A DNA stretch of 56,926 nucleotides from Cytophagia bacterium (GTDB lineage: Bacteria; Bacteroidota; Bacteroidia; Cytophagales; Spirosomataceae): contig REAB01000084.1 of assembly GCA_004293645.1 (NCBI GenBank), forward strand, positions 1 to 56,926, given 5' to 3'. The position numbers and the translations under genes were made by a program. Every line of letters starts with the position of its first letter. Within the stretch, counting starts at the first letter, position 1. A model generated the notes under the pieces. That model saw nothing but the letters and a program-made list of their open reading frames with translations, was not told where the DNA came from and did not search any database. This document shows, piece after piece, positions 34,624 to 43,508 of this stretch.

Positions 34624-34729
34624 GGTTTTATGAAAATATTCTTATGCAAGATAGAACGTGTTTTTGGTAAAAAAAATTATTTCATTCCTTTTCTGCTCCT
34701 TGGTTGTAAAATCCCCCCGTTGTTCGGGG

Positions 34730-34935
34730 TGTTCTGAAAGACAACCCCGAACCAAAGATAAATAGAGTGTTTGCAACCGCACGGGCGGCCCCGACGGTAA
34801 GTACCAAATCTGCTTCCTTCTGAGCTTCCAAATAAGTGGTTTTAGACCTCTACGAGGTGACAAAAGTGATTTACCCCCACAACTCCGAACCAAAGATAAA
34901 GAGCGTGTTTGCAACACGGTAAGTGCCAATACAAC
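34730..34935. repeat. Duplicated segment with filled and empty versions of a 16-bp insertion
   Basis: CGAACCAAAGATAAA followed by an AGAG(T/C)GTGTTTGCAAC segment occurs at 34748-34777 and 34886-34916. In the first copy the next bases are CGCACGGGCGGCCCCG and then ACGGTAAGTACC. In the second, ACGGTAAGTGCC follows directly. The rest of the 480-bp gap (34624-35102) holds AT-rich sequence, one possible small ORF and no other gene. Confidence 0.85.
34778..34793 (+). repeat. 16-bp GC-rich unit, copy with an empty-site twin nearby
   Basis: CGCACGGGCGGCCCCG after GCAAC; the empty counterpart GCAACACGG is at about 34911-34919. Other copies: 16513-16528, 56355-56370 and probably 29237-29252. Confidence 0.85.
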
Positions 34936-34996
34936 AGCTTTTAAGCCTTCTAACCAAAGCGATACTTCGACATTTTTGTGAGGTATCTAACAAAAG

Positions 34997-35083
34997 CTAA
35001 TTTTTAGGATTTTCGTAAACATCAAGCATGTTACGATAGGTATCATACACTTTGGCAAAGTGTCCGTTATTCATGTCTTCCAT
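34997..35083 (-). CDS. Possible 28-residue small ORF or gene remnant
   Basis: MEDMNNGHFAKVYDTYRNML then DVYENPKN, stop TAG. TATATTTG, a match to the TAnnTTTG -7 element, lies 4 bp upstream of the ATG. It begins 19 bp after the histidine kinase stop. The sequence looks protein-like (amphipathic, acidic) but is not recognised, and it may be the 5' end of a broken gene. Confidence 0.3.
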   Translation of the reverse strand: MEDMNNGHFAKVYDTYRNMLDVYENPKN

Positions 35084-35102
35084 TTTTACAAATATAAGTA
35101 AT

Positions 35103-37334
35103 TTATGAAATCGGTAACTTCAGAATAAACGTAGTCCCCTCACCCTCAGCACTCTCCACCTCAATCGTCCCGCCATGCCCTTTGGTAACAATATCATACG
35201 CCAAACTCAGCCCCAAACCCGTGCCTTCGCCTGTGGGTTTGGTGGTGAAGAAGGGTTGAAATATTTTGGCTAAATTTTCTTTTGAAATGCCAGTACCATT
35301 GTCTGCAATGGTTATCTGCACCTGATTGTCAATCTGTTGAACTGAGACTTTTACCGTGGGTTTGTATTTTTTGGCATCTGGTATAGTGGAGATAGCGTTT
35401 CGTTTTGAAACAGCATAAAAAGCATTGTTTATTAAATTCAACAACACCCGCCCCATGTCTTGTGGCACAATTTTGATTTGGGGAAGCTGGGGTGCGCTTG
35501 TCAATTCATAATCAGCATTAAAGCTGCTATCTTTTGCCCGTAAACCATGATAACTCAGCCGCAAATATTCATCGGCCAATTTGTTGATATCGGTCAGTTC
35601 TTTCACGCCCGTGCTGGCACGCGAGTGCTGCAACATGCCCGACACAATAGAAGAAGCCCGCTTGCCGTGGTGGTTGATTTTTTGGAGGTTCAGCTTCAAA
35701 TCATCAAAAAAAGCCCCCCATCCTCCGTAGGGGATTTCTTGCGGAATCCAATCCTCGTTAGCCCCCTTCGGGGGTTTGGGGGCTTCCTCTATCAGTTCCA
35801 CACTCAATTCCGAGAAATTATTGACAAAATTCAAAGGGTTTTGAATCTCATGGGCGATGCCTGCGGTGAGTTCGCCCAGAGAGGCCAGCTTTTCTGACTG
35901 AATCAACTGTTCTTGGGTAGCGTGGAGTTCTTTAAGCGAATTTTGCAGCTCGTCTGTTCTTTCGGCTACTTGCCGTTCGAGCATTTCATTTTGTCGGGTC
36001 AGCAGGTCTTCTTTTTCTGCCGAAAGTTGCTCAATTTCGGCGAGTTGCTTGGCGAGTATGGCGTTATTTTTTACAAATTCTTTGGCCAAACTCAACGAAA
36101 TAGCCCCCGATACCACCAACTGTGGCCCCACAATAAATATATTGAATAAAAGAGGAAGCATAAATTTAGCAACCCCATCATCAACTAAAGTAAAGTCAAT
36201 AGATACCAAAACCGATACTACTACAATAAACAACACTACATATACTACTGCGGTAGCTAAAAAAACAATGATCGCGTTTTTGAGTGTTTTTGCTTCTGGG
36301 TTTTTCTGCTTGAGTGCGTACCACAGAAGATAAGCATAATTTACCAACAATAATCCATAAAAAGCTACGCTATAAATATCTATCAATTCAAAGAATACCA
36401 AGAGTTTTCCGATGAAGAAAGCCAAGAAAACGAACGCAAAGAGTAGTCGTTTAGGGTATTTAAGATAATCGTAAACCGCTGATAACAAGACAATGTGCGC
36501 TAATGGGTACGCTATTTCTCGAATGATGGCATTGCTCAAAAACGAACCTCTACCAGTGGAGTAGATGGCAACAGTATTCAGATAAAAGTAAAGGGTAAAC
36601 AGGAACATCGAAACGCCAAAAGATAAGTTGTATCTTTTGCTTCTAAAAAAGGAGAGAAAGAAGAAATGAATCAATGCCATGACTAAAAATGCCCCAGCGG
36701 CTATTCCACTCAGCCCATAATTTGTATCAAAACTTTTTATCTTGTATGAATAGTAATTTTCTAATTTATTAATTCTGAGAGAGATAGGAAATATATCGAG
36801 TCTATCATAAAGACTGGTTGTGTGTGTAAAAATAAACCGAATGGCAAGCGTTTGTTCGCCCACTTTTTTGAACATGAATGCGTGTGGAGTTAATTCCTCA
36901 TAAAACTCTAATTTCGCTTTCGCCTTTCTTTTTGGAAACTTCCCAATGTCTATGATTTTTTCGTTGTTCAGAAAAATTTGAGCAGCCCCTTTGATATTGA
37001 TAACGAAAACAAGGGGTTTGTTGAGCATGGCAGAATCTACGAATATTTTTTTTCGGAACCAGCCCACTGTTTGTTTGTCAATAGACGGAAACTGGTCAAA
37101 TTCTGCATCAATACTTATTTTTTTCCAAGCCGAATCGTCAAATGTTGGGCTGGCAAATTTGGGACTGTCACCGTAGGCAAATTTCCAGTTGTTACAAATC
37201 AAAATACCTTTTGTGCCAATACTATCCAATTTATAAACATTGGCTGTATCTGGCCGTGTATTTTCAATTTTCAATATTTGGGTGTACGCACCCAACGAGG
37301 TGGTAAGTGACCACAACAAAAACAATTTTTTCAT
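35103..37334 (-). CDS. 7TMR-DISM-type sensor histidine kinase
   Basis: 743 residues. A signal peptide is followed by an extracytoplasmic beta-rich sensor (about 20-200, like the galactose-binding-fold 7TMR-DISM2 domain), seven predicted membrane helices (about 207-420), a coiled coil (424-480), the DHp domain with phospho-acceptor H495 (GIAHEIQNPLNF), and the ATP-binding domain with N-box N637 (NLINNAFY), G1 DNGTGI (678-683) and GEGTGLGLSLAYDI. Residues about 517-543, between the two DHp helices, are encoded by a palindromic repeat (35711-35785). It starts 11 bp after the stop of the second kinase, so the two form an operon; their kinase cores are near-identical over long stretches. Likely partners are the receivers at 42080 and 43129. 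Confidence 0.93.
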   Translation of the reverse strand: MKKLFLLWSLTTSLGAYTQILKIENTRPDTANVYKLDSIGTKGILICNNWKFAYGDSPKFASPTFDDSAWKKISIDAEFDQFPSIDKQTVGWFRKKIFVDSAMLNKPLVFVINIKGAAQIFLNNEKIIDIGKFPKRKAKAKLEFYEELTPHAFMFKKVGEQTLAIRFIFTHTTSLYDRLDIFPISLRINKLENYYSYKIKSFDTNYGLSGIAAGAFLVMALIHFFFLSFFRSKRYNLSFGVSMFLFTLYFYLNTVAIYSTGRGSFLSNAIIREIAYPLAHIVLLSAVYDYLKYPKRLLFAFVFLAFFIGKLLVFFELIDIYSVAFYGLLLVNYAYLLWYALKQKNPEAKTLKNAIIVFLATAVVYVVLFIVVVSVLVSIDFTLVDDGVAKFMLPLLFNIFIVGPQLVVSGAISLSLAKEFVKNNAILAKQLAEIEQLSAEKEDLLTRQNEMLERQVAERTDELQNSLKELHATQEQLIQSEKLASLGELTAGIAHEIQNPLNFVNNFSELSVELIEEAPKPPKGANEDWIPQEIPYGGWGAFFDDLKLNLQKINHHGKRASSIVSGMLQHSRASTGVKELTDINKLADEYLRLSYHGLRAKDSSFNADYELTSAPQLPQIKIVPQDMGRVLLNLINNAFYAVSKRNAISTIPDAKKYKPTVKVSVQQIDNQVQITIADNGTGISKENLAKIFQPFFTTKPTGEGTGLGLSLAYDIVTKGHGGTIEVESAEGEGTTFILKLPIS
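35711..35785. repeat. GC-rich two-palindrome repeat inside histidine kinase gene 1
   Basis: Starts aagccccccatcctccgtag and ends cccccttcgggggtttgggg plus gctt, 75 bp, a multiple of three. It adds residues like PKPPKGANEDWIPQEIPYGG between the DHp helices. Same family as 27821-27889. Confidence 0.85.
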
Positions 37335-37345
37335 CTGAATAGAAA

Positions 37346-38797
37346 TTAAATGGGTAGTTTTATTGTAAACGTAGTTCCTTGGCTTTCCACACTTTCTACT
37401 TCCAAAGTCCCGCCATGCCCTTTGGTAACAATATCATAGGCCAAACTTAGTCCCAAGCCCGTGCCTTCGCCTGTGGGTTTGTTGGTGAAAAACGGCTGGA
37501 AGATTTTGGCTTTGATGTCTTCGGTCATGCCTGTTCCGTTGTCTTTTACTTTTATAACAATTTGATTGTCAAATTGTTGCGTGGATATTGTTACGGTTGG
37601 TTGGTATTGCAGCGGCGGCGGTAGAGACAAGGCATGCCTTGTCTCTACTACGATATGGCGTTGCGAAACAGACAAGGCATGCCTTGTCTCTACGATATGG
37701 CGTTGCGAAACAGCATAAAACGCATTATTCACCAAATTCAACAAAACCCGCCCCATGTCTTGTGGAATGACTGCTATTTGGGGTAAGTTTTCATCAAAAT
37801 CTGTTTTGAAATCAGCGTTGAAAGTGTTGTCTTTGGCTCTAATTCCGTGGTACGAAAGTCTTAAATATTCATCGGCCAATTTGTTAATATCGGTCAGCTC
37901 TTTCACACCCGTGCTAGCGCGTGAGTGTTCCAACATTCCTTTAACGATAGACGAAGCCCGCTTACCGTGTAAGTTTATTTTCTCTTGATTCTGGATAAGG
38001 TCACCTATCAATTCATTTTCTAATTCTTCGTCCCGTTCACCTTTGACCTTTAACCTTTCTTCCTTTAACTCTTTTGCCAATTCCACGCTCAACTCTGAGA
38101 AGTTATTGACAAAATTCAACGGGTTTTGAATTTCGTGGGCAATGCCCGCCGTGAGCTCGCCCAGAGAGGCCAGTTTTTCTGACTGAATGAGCTGTTGTTG
38201 GGTAGCTTTGAGGTGTTCTAAGGCTTGTTGTAATTCTTCTTTTTGTTGCACCAGTTCGGCAGTTCGGGCAGATACTTGGTGTTCGAGGTCCAGTTTTTTG
38301 GCTTCCAAAATGCGGTTGGCTTCTTCTTCCAATTGCAACTTGATGCGCTCTTCTTGGAGTGCTTTGTCTAAGTTTTTTTGTTGGTTTCGGGCCATGATGG
38401 CCGTTATGAACAAGCCAATTATTGCTCCTGTTTGGAGGAAGTCAAAAAAATCGTCTTCTTTTTTATAAAATTGGGGAGTCCAGTATTCGGCTAAGTTGTC
38501 TATCAAAAACACCAGCCCAAACGGGATAATCATCCACAACAGCAACCTGGCTCCCGATACTTCTTTGCGCAACAAATAAGCGGGCGTAGCTGCGAGTATC
38601 AACAATCCAAAAAATACGGGTGCTGAAATATAATTTTGTTTCATAACCACCTCAACGCCCAACAAAACAAACGCCGCAACACGGCCAAATCTGAGGCGTT
38701 GGTGCCACTGGGGGAGTCGTTTGGCGGTTTGGAGAAATTTCTGAACAAACGGAATCAGAAAAAGAGCTACCAAAAAAGGAAACAGGAAAACGGTCAT
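37346..38797 (-). CDS. Membrane sensor histidine kinase, paralogue of the 7TMR-DISM kinase
   Basis: 483 residues. The N-terminal part has about four membrane helices (4-20, 41-58, 60-75, 86-100 and possibly 122-136), with no large sensor. A coiled coil (138-205) leads to H221 (GIAHEIQNPLNF), and the ATPase domain has N-box NLVNNAFY, G1 DNGTGM and GEGTGLGLSLAYDI. Two repeat-derived inserts are visible: about 244-258 (KEERLKVKGERDEE) between the DHp helices, and 366-394, where VSQRHIVETRHALS occurs twice in tandem just after the N-box. It is transcribed before kinase 1 (11-bp gap). The close match of the two kinase cores suggests recent duplication or gene conversion. Confidence 0.92.
   Translation of the reverse strand: MTVFLFPFLVALFLIPFVQKFLQTAKRLPQWHQRLRFGRVAAFVLLGVEVVMKQNYISAPVFFGLLILAATPAYLLRKEVSGARLLLWMIIPFGLVFLIDNLAEYWTPQFYKKEDDFFDFLQTGAIIGLFITAIMARNQQKNLDKALQEERIKLQLEEEANRILEAKKLDLEHQVSARTAELVQQKEELQQALEHLKATQQQLIQSEKLASLGELTAGIAHEIQNPLNFVNNFSELSVELAKELKEERLKVKGERDEELENELIGDLIQNQEKINLHGKRASSIVKGMLEHSRASTGVKELTDINKLADEYLRLSYHGIRAKDNTFNADFKTDFDENLPQIAVIPQDMGRVLLNLVNNAFYAVSQRHIVETRHALSVSQRHIVVETRHALSLPPPLQYQPTVTISTQQFDNQIVIKVKDNGTGMTEDIKAKIFQPFFTNKPTGEGTGLGLSLAYDIVTKGHGGTLEVESVESQGTTFTIKLPI
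37621..37712. repeat. Tandemly duplicated GAGACAAGGCATGCCTTGTCTC palindrome inside histidine kinase gene 2
   Basis: A 28-bp perfect palindrome (37621-37648; half-site GTAGAGACAAGGCA) plus flank forms a 45-bp unit (37626-37670), repeated as 42 bp (37671-37712) with the palindrome shortened. Both unit lengths are multiples of three, and each encodes a VSQRHIV-ETRHALS peptide. Confidence 0.95.
38036..38071. repeat. AACCTTTGACCTTT-type simple repeat inside histidine kinase gene 2
   Basis: ttcacctttgacctttaacc then tttcttcctttaactc encodes KELKEERLKVKGE, at the same place (between DHp helices) where kinase 1 carries its palindromic insert. Confidence 0.55.
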
Positions 38798-38873
38798 TGT
38801 CCTAAAATGTTGAATTTTGAAAGATAAATGATTTGTTAAACCCGCGCTACCGTGGTTTTTTCCCCAATATCTG

Positions 38874-38881
38874 TATTTTTG
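38874..38881 (+). promoter_or_regulatory. TAnnTTTG -7 element of the MFS-like/cNMP-binding gene
   Basis: TATTTTTG, 20 bp upstream of the ATG at 38902. No well-spaced -33 TTG. Its position rules out the TTG at 38833 as the start. Confidence 0.5.
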
Positions 38882-38901
38882 TCGAATATTGTCTATGCTC
38901 T

Positions 38902-41900
38902 ATGTCTTTTGACTCGCTTTACCGATTTCTGGGAATTAAGGCCGACGAAGTTCCCACGGTCGGTTTATTTTCTTTACATCATTTTTTTCTGGGCTTTGGC
39001 ACTATGCTCATCTACGTGTCGGCCAATGTGATATTGCTCGAAAACCACCCCGAAACCAGCCTGCCTTTTGCTTACATGGCATCGGCGGCGGGTATGATGT
39101 TGGTGGGTAAAATTTACGCTTACTTTGAGCATCATTTGCGGATGCGTCAGCTCGTTATTCGGGTGCTGTGGGCGGTTATTGTGCTGACAGCCACCATTTT
39201 AGTGCTGGTTCTTTTTGGCAATTCTGTTGCGTCGGCAGTGGCCATTATGGTGGGTTTTAGGGCCATTTATTTGCTTACCAACTTAGAGTTTTGGGGCTTA
39301 TCGGCGGTAGTATTTGACGTGCGCCAGAGCAAGCGGCTTTTCGGGGTTATCAGCGCGGGCGATATGCCCGCCAAAGCCCTGGGCGGTATGCTGGCCGTGC
39401 TGGTGCACCACCACAGCGAGCTTATTTTCTTGCTTTTACTGGCTTTTTTGTTTTTTTTGGCGGCCATGTACACCGCCATTTTGACGTTTCGCACCCAAAG
39501 TCTCCAACCCGACCACATCACCACGCGCTTGCCCAACAAGGCCACGCCGCGCCTCATTGCGCAGCTTTTTGGCGGTAGCGAACTCATTTTTTCGATGTGC
39601 CTCAGCATGACCGCCATTGCCGTAATGGCCACGGGCGTAGAGTACGCGTTTTTTATCAACGTCAAATACAAACTCCACAGCCAAGCCGAAGTAATAACCT
39701 ACCTCGGTGGCGTGCTGACGCTGACTTATTTGCTGGCCACTTTTGTCAAACTGGTGGTATCGCGGCAAACCATCGAGCGTTTTGGCCTCAATCGGGTGCT
39801 GTCGGTCTTGCCTTTGGGGGGCTTGGCTACGGTGCTGGCGTTGGGGGTTGTCTTCTTTTTTGAGTTCGATTCTTCGGTGCAACTCATTGCCTATTGTTTG
39901 GTTTATTTGGGTTTTGAGGTGGTGCGCCGCGCTATTTTTGACCCCGTTTTTTTGGTGCTGTTTCAACCGCTTTCTACGCAGCAACGCTTGCGGGGGCATA
40001 CGCTCGTTAAGGGCTTTTATGAGCCTTTGGGATTGGGTATTGGTGGCCTCATGCTTTACGCAAGCCACCACTTTTGGGAGGGTGGGCAGTGGTTTTTGGT
40101 CGAAGAAATCGCCATTGGGGCGTTGGTAGCACTTTGGTTTTTAAACCGCACCTACCGCCAATACGTGCATACTTTGCAAAGTGCATTGAGCAGGCGGTTT
40201 GTGGTCGTAGAAGACCTGGCCGTGCCGCAAGAGGCCGTCGGTGCTATTCTAAAAAACCTCGGCAGCGACAAACCCCGCGAGATAATTAACGCCGTAGAAT
40301 GGTTGGTAAACAACAAAACGACGGGGCTGGTGTCGTCGCCAAAGTTGCACCAATCTATGCTCGACCTGCTCACGCACCCCAACGACCGCGTGCGCCTGAG
40401 TGCCATTGAGGCCATTAGAAAAATAAAAATACCGCTCAAAGCCACGCAATTGCGCAACATGATACGCGACGAACAGTACCCGCCCATTCGAGAAAAAGCG
40501 GCTTGGCTCTTGAGTCAGCAAACCGAAACAACGGGCGGCGAACTGCTCTACAATTCAGATTTGATGATTCGGAAAGGGGCCATTCAGGGGCTTTTGGATA
40601 CCCAAGTTGCCCACAAATCGGCATTGACGGCCTTGGAGGCCATGTCGCAAAACCCCCACCCCAGCAGTCAATTGGCCGCCTTAGACATTGTAGCAGCACG
40701 ACAATTGACTCAATACAGTAACTTCATAAAAACGGCCTTCCAGCACGACAACGAGCAAGTGGTAACGAGTGCCATCAAGACGGCGGGTATTTGGGCTCAA
40801 CCTGAGCTCACAGATCTTTTGATCAACTTACTCCCTCACAAAAAATACGGACGCGCCGCCGTGGAGAGTTTGGCCCAAGGGGGCAACGAAGTAGTGGAGG
40901 CATTGAGAAACAAACTACAAACGAAGCCCTCGGAGGTGTTGCAGCGGCGCGTGGTGGCGGTTTGTGGCCAAATGCAATCAGCAGAAGCGTATGAGTTGCT
41001 AACGGAGTTGCTTCCCAAAAGCGACGTATTACTGCGAACGGTAACCTTGCAAGCATTCCGCAATTTTCCGCCAACGTTTAAAAAAAAGGCCGTGTTTGAG
41101 GCATTGCTGCAAGACGAACTGCAACTGGCCCAACGGCTGCTGCACGCCCAAGCCGAACCGCTCGACAAAGACTTTAAGAACAGCCTGCAATACGAACAAG
41201 AAGCCACCATTCAGCGAATTTTTGCGGTATTGATGCAGCTCTACGACCAAGATACCATTGCAAGTACCCAAATCAGCGTGTTGCACAGCTCGCGCGAACG
41301 GCGGGCCAACTCGCTCGAATTGCTCGAAAACATCGTGCCACGCCAAGTGTATGGTAGTCTCCACGCCCTGCTCGACAACGTAGCTGAAATTGAAAAAATA
41401 CGCCTCATGGACGCACAAATGGGCGTATTTGTGGCCAACCAAACTACCCAACATTATGTTTTACATCACGGCACGAAGTATTTTACCGACTGGACCATCA
41501 GAATGGCCTTGCGTGGACTGCCGCCCGAAATTTTATTCCAATATCCCGATCTAAAACTCATGAACCTCGCCAACACCACCGTATCTATTACCGAGCGCGT
41601 AATGGTGCTAAAAAATACCAGCCTTTTTGCCGAAACCCCCGAAAACGTGCTGAGTAGCATTGCCCCGATTATGCGCGAAGTAAGTTTTGAAGAAGGTCAA
41701 ACTATTTTTAAAAAGGGCGATTTAGGAACCAGTATGTTCGTAATTTACGACGGCGAAGTGGGCATCTACGACGGCCAAATGCAGTTGGCTACCTTTGGGC
41801 GCGGCGATGTTTTTGGCGAACTGGCCCTGCTCGATGCCGAGCCACGCTCAGCATCGGTACTGGCTATGAGCGACTTACAGGTATTTCGGATTGACCAAGC

Positions 41901-42003
41901 CGATTTTTATGACCTCATGGACGAGCGCGGCGAAGTAATGCGCAACATCATCAAAATGCTCTGTCAGCGCATTAGAAGGCAAAACGATAAATTGGCGAAA
42001 TAA
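38902..42003 (+). CDS. MFS/nucleotide-translocase-like membrane protein with HEAT repeats and cyclic-nucleotide-binding domain
   Basis: 1033 residues from ATG 38902 (MSFDSLYRFLGIKADEVPTV). Residues about 20-430 contain some twelve hydrophobic helices (LHHFFLGFGTMLIYVSANVI, LVIRVLWAVIVLTATILVLV, ELIFLLLLAFLFFLAAMY), as in MFS or ATP/ADP-translocase-like proteins. About 450-850 is alpha-helical with HEAT-like units (IINAVEWLVNN, NDRVRLSAIEAIRKIK). The C-terminal 140 residues form a cNMP-binding domain with the phosphate-binding cassette FGELALLDAEPRSASV. Family knowledge: the Arg and following Ser contact the cyclic phosphate, so cAMP or cGMP binding is likely. It is convergent with an adenylate cyclase gene 76 bp away. 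Transported substrate unknown. Confidence 0.85.
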   Translation: MSFDSLYRFLGIKADEVPTVGLFSLHHFFLGFGTMLIYVSANVILLENHPETSLPFAYMASAAGMMLVGKIYAYFEHHLRMRQLVIRVLWAVIVLTATILVLVLFGNSVASAVAIMVGFRAIYLLTNLEFWGLSAVVFDVRQSKRLFGVISAGDMPAKALGGMLAVLVHHHSELIFLLLLAFLFFLAAMYTAILTFRTQSLQPDHITTRLPNKATPRLIAQLFGGSELIFSMCLSMTAIAVMATGVEYAFFINVKYKLHSQAEVITYLGGVLTLTYLLATFVKLVVSRQTIERFGLNRVLSVLPLGGLATVLALGVVFFFEFDSSVQLIAYCLVYLGFEVVRRAIFDPVFLVLFQPLSTQQRLRGHTLVKGFYEPLGLGIGGLMLYASHHFWEGGQWFLVEEIAIGALVALWFLNRTYRQYVHTLQSALSRRFVVVEDLAVPQEAVGAILKNLGSDKPREIINAVEWLVNNKTTGLVSSPKLHQSMLDLLTHPNDRVRLSAIEAIRKIKIPLKATQLRNMIRDEQYPPIREKAAWLLSQQTETTGGELLYNSDLMIRKGAIQGLLDTQVAHKSALTALEAMSQNPHPSSQLAALDIVAARQLTQYSNFIKTAFQHDNEQVVTSAIKTAGIWAQPELTDLLINLLPHKKYGRAAVESLAQGGNEVVEALRNKLQTKPSEVLQRRVVAVCGQMQSAEAYELLTELLPKSDVLLRTVTLQAFRNFPPTFKKKAVFEALLQDELQLAQRLLHAQAEPLDKDFKNSLQYEQEATIQRIFAVLMQLYDQDTIASTQISVLHSSRERRANSLELLENIVPRQVYGSLHALLDNVAEIEKIRLMDAQMGVFVANQTTQHYVLHHGTKYFTDWTIRMALRGLPPEILFQYPDLKLMNLANTTVSITERVMVLKNTSLFAETPENVLSSIAPIMREVSFEEGQTIFKKGDLGTSMFVIYDGEVGIYDGQMQLATFGRGDVFGELALLDAEPRSASVLAMSDLQVFRIDQADFYDLMDERGEVMRNIIKMLCQRIRRQNDKLAK

Positions 42004-42005
42004 AC

Positions 42006-42051
42006 GGGGAAGGTGTAAGTGTGTAGGATTGCCATTCACCTTACCCCTTTT
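42006..42051. terminator. Possible bidirectional terminator between convergent genes
   Basis: ggggaaggtg (42006-42015) pairs with caccttacccc (42037-42047), one bulged base, followed by tttt on the plus strand. A second CACCTTACCCCCC block follows at about 42060. Confidence 0.45.
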
Positions 42052-42079
42052 AACCATACACCTTACCCCCCTTTTTACC

Positions 42080-43132
42080 TTATTCCATCACCTCGTAAAT
42101 CATCAAACTTTTGGCTTTGTTTTTGAGGGCTACTTCGCCTATTGGTTGGCAATTGAACGACTCTTTTACTTGCGCGTACACCGCCTCGCCAATCACAATT
42201 TGGCCTGGTTTGGCCACCGACTGAAACCGCTGCGATACGTTCACTACGTCGCCAATGACAGTGTAATCGAGTCGGCGCAACGACGACGAGCCAATGTTGC
42301 CCGAAATCATTTCGCCCGAATTGATACCCGTGGCCACGCGCGGCAAAAAAGTGGTATCGTCGAGCAGGTTTTCTTTGATGGCTTGAATTTCTTTTCGCAC
42401 GCCCAATGCCGCTTCGATGGCGCGGTCGGCGTGGTATTCGCCCTTAAATACGGCCATGACGGCATCGCCCATAAACTTGTCTATGTGGCCGCCGTGGTCA
42501 ATTATTTCTTTCACCATTACGTCAAAATACTTGTTGATGAGCCGCACCACGGTATTGGCTTCTACTTTTTCGGTAATGGCCGTAAACCCACAAATATCCA
42601 TAAATACCACCGACGCTTCTACCACTTCGTTGGCCAAAAGCGAATTTTCAAACTCTTGCCCACCCATAAAACTCAGCACGTTTTCGTCCACGTACATGCG
42701 CAAAATATTGTTTTCTTTGATGGCTTGGAGCGTGTCGCGGAGCTGCTGCACGTGCAGCAATGTTTTGATAACGGTGAGTTCTAAATCTTCAAAATTGACG
42801 GGTTTAGTTACAAAATCGAACGCGCCTCGGTTCATGGCAACCCGAATATTGTCCATATCGCCATACGCCGACACCATCACTACTTTCAGGATTGGGTTCA
42901 GTTGAGAAATCTTGCTCAGGAGCGTCAGCCCGTCCATAATGGGCATGTTGATGTCGCTCAAAACCAAATCAACATCGTGGTTCTCTTGCAGTAGCTCAAA
43001 GGCTTCGCTGCCATTGGCGGCAAACAGAAACTCGTACGCACCTTCGCGGATTTGCCGTCTAAATTTTTGCTTAATCAATAATTCCAAATCGCTCTCGTCA
43101 TCCACGACAAGAATCTTGGCGGTTTTCTTCAT
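42080..43132 (-). CDS. Response regulator with class III adenylate cyclase output domain
   Basis: 350 residues. Receiver domain 1-125: D11/D12, phospho-acceptor D60 (LVLSDINMP) and K110 (FVTKP). A short helical linker (about 125-165) leads to the cyclase domain (170-350) with metal-binding D179 (FMDICGF) and D223 (MGDAVMAVF), K219 and D289 (DYT) as the adenine-specifying pair, and transition-state residues N298 and R302 (NVSQR). All key residues for ATP cyclisation are present, so phosphorylation-controlled cAMP production is predicted. It overlaps the upstream receiver gene by 4 bp (ATGA-type coupling). A cNMP-binding membrane protein is encoded convergently next door and two histidine kinases lie beyond it. 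Confidence 0.93.
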   Translation of the reverse strand: MKKTAKILVVDDESDLELLIKQKFRRQIREGAYEFLFAANGSEAFELLQENHDVDLVLSDINMPIMDGLTLLSKISQLNPILKVVMVSAYGDMDNIRVAMNRGAFDFVTKPVNFEDLELTVIKTLLHVQQLRDTLQAIKENNILRMYVDENVLSFMGGQEFENSLLANEVVEASVVFMDICGFTAITEKVEANTVVRLINKYFDVMVKEIIDHGGHIDKFMGDAVMAVFKGEYHADRAIEAALGVRKEIQAIKENLLDDTTFLPRVATGINSGEMISGNIGSSSLRRLDYTVIGDVVNVSQRFQSVAKPGQIVIGEAVYAQVKESFNCQPIGEVALKNKAKSLMIYEVME

Positions 43133-43506
43133 AACATTTCGGTGAGTTTCTGGCGGAGGCTGCTAAAATCGAGGGGCTTAGTCAAAAAGTCGTCTGCCCC
43201 ATATTGTTGGGCTTGGTTATAATTTTCGTCGTCGTTGTAGGCCGTTATCATCATTATTTTGGGCGGAGCTGTGGGGCGGTTCACCCGAATCCGCCGCAGC
43301 AATTCAATGCCGCTGATACCCGGCATATTGATGTCGGACAAAATAAGCACTATTTCCGAAAAATGTTCTTCTAAATACAAAAGGGCTTCCTCGCCCGAAT
43401 GCGCAAAACTAAAACTTAGCTCACCGCTGCGAATCTCCCGGCGAAAACGTTGCTCAAAAAGTGTTCTGATGTCTTGCTCGTCATCTACTACTAAAATTTT
43501 CATCAT
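43129..43506 (-). CDS. Single-domain response regulator (CheY-like)
   Basis: 125 residues, receiver domain only: D8/D9 (VVDDEQD), phospho-acceptor D58 ([10 protein letters not shown]) and K110 (FLTKP). It is closely related to the receiver of the cyclase protein (both have FRRxIR and SDINMP), suggesting duplication. It may act as a phosphate carrier or sink for the kinases at 35103 and 37346. It overlaps the cyclase gene by 4 bp. Two Met codons start the frame (MMK); the second, at 43503, is possible if the upstream -7 element is real. Confidence 0.93.
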   Translation of the reverse strand: MMKILVVDDEQDIRTLFEQRFRREIRSGELSFSFAHSGEEALLYLEEHFSEIVLILSDINMPGISGIELLRRIRVNRPTAPPKIMMITAYNDDENYNQAQQYGADDFLTKPLDFSSLRQKLTEML

Positions 43507-43508
43507 TC

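Noticed and set aside
34642..34929. 95-residue minus-strand open frame downstream of the orphan gene
   Set aside because: It is a reading through the duplicated repeat segment and the 16-bp unit; both halves repeat and no protein-like pattern is seen.
38833..38901. TTG start of the MFS-like/cNMP-binding protein
   Set aside because: The -7 promoter element at 38874-38881 lies inside this stretch, so it is upstream of the transcript start.
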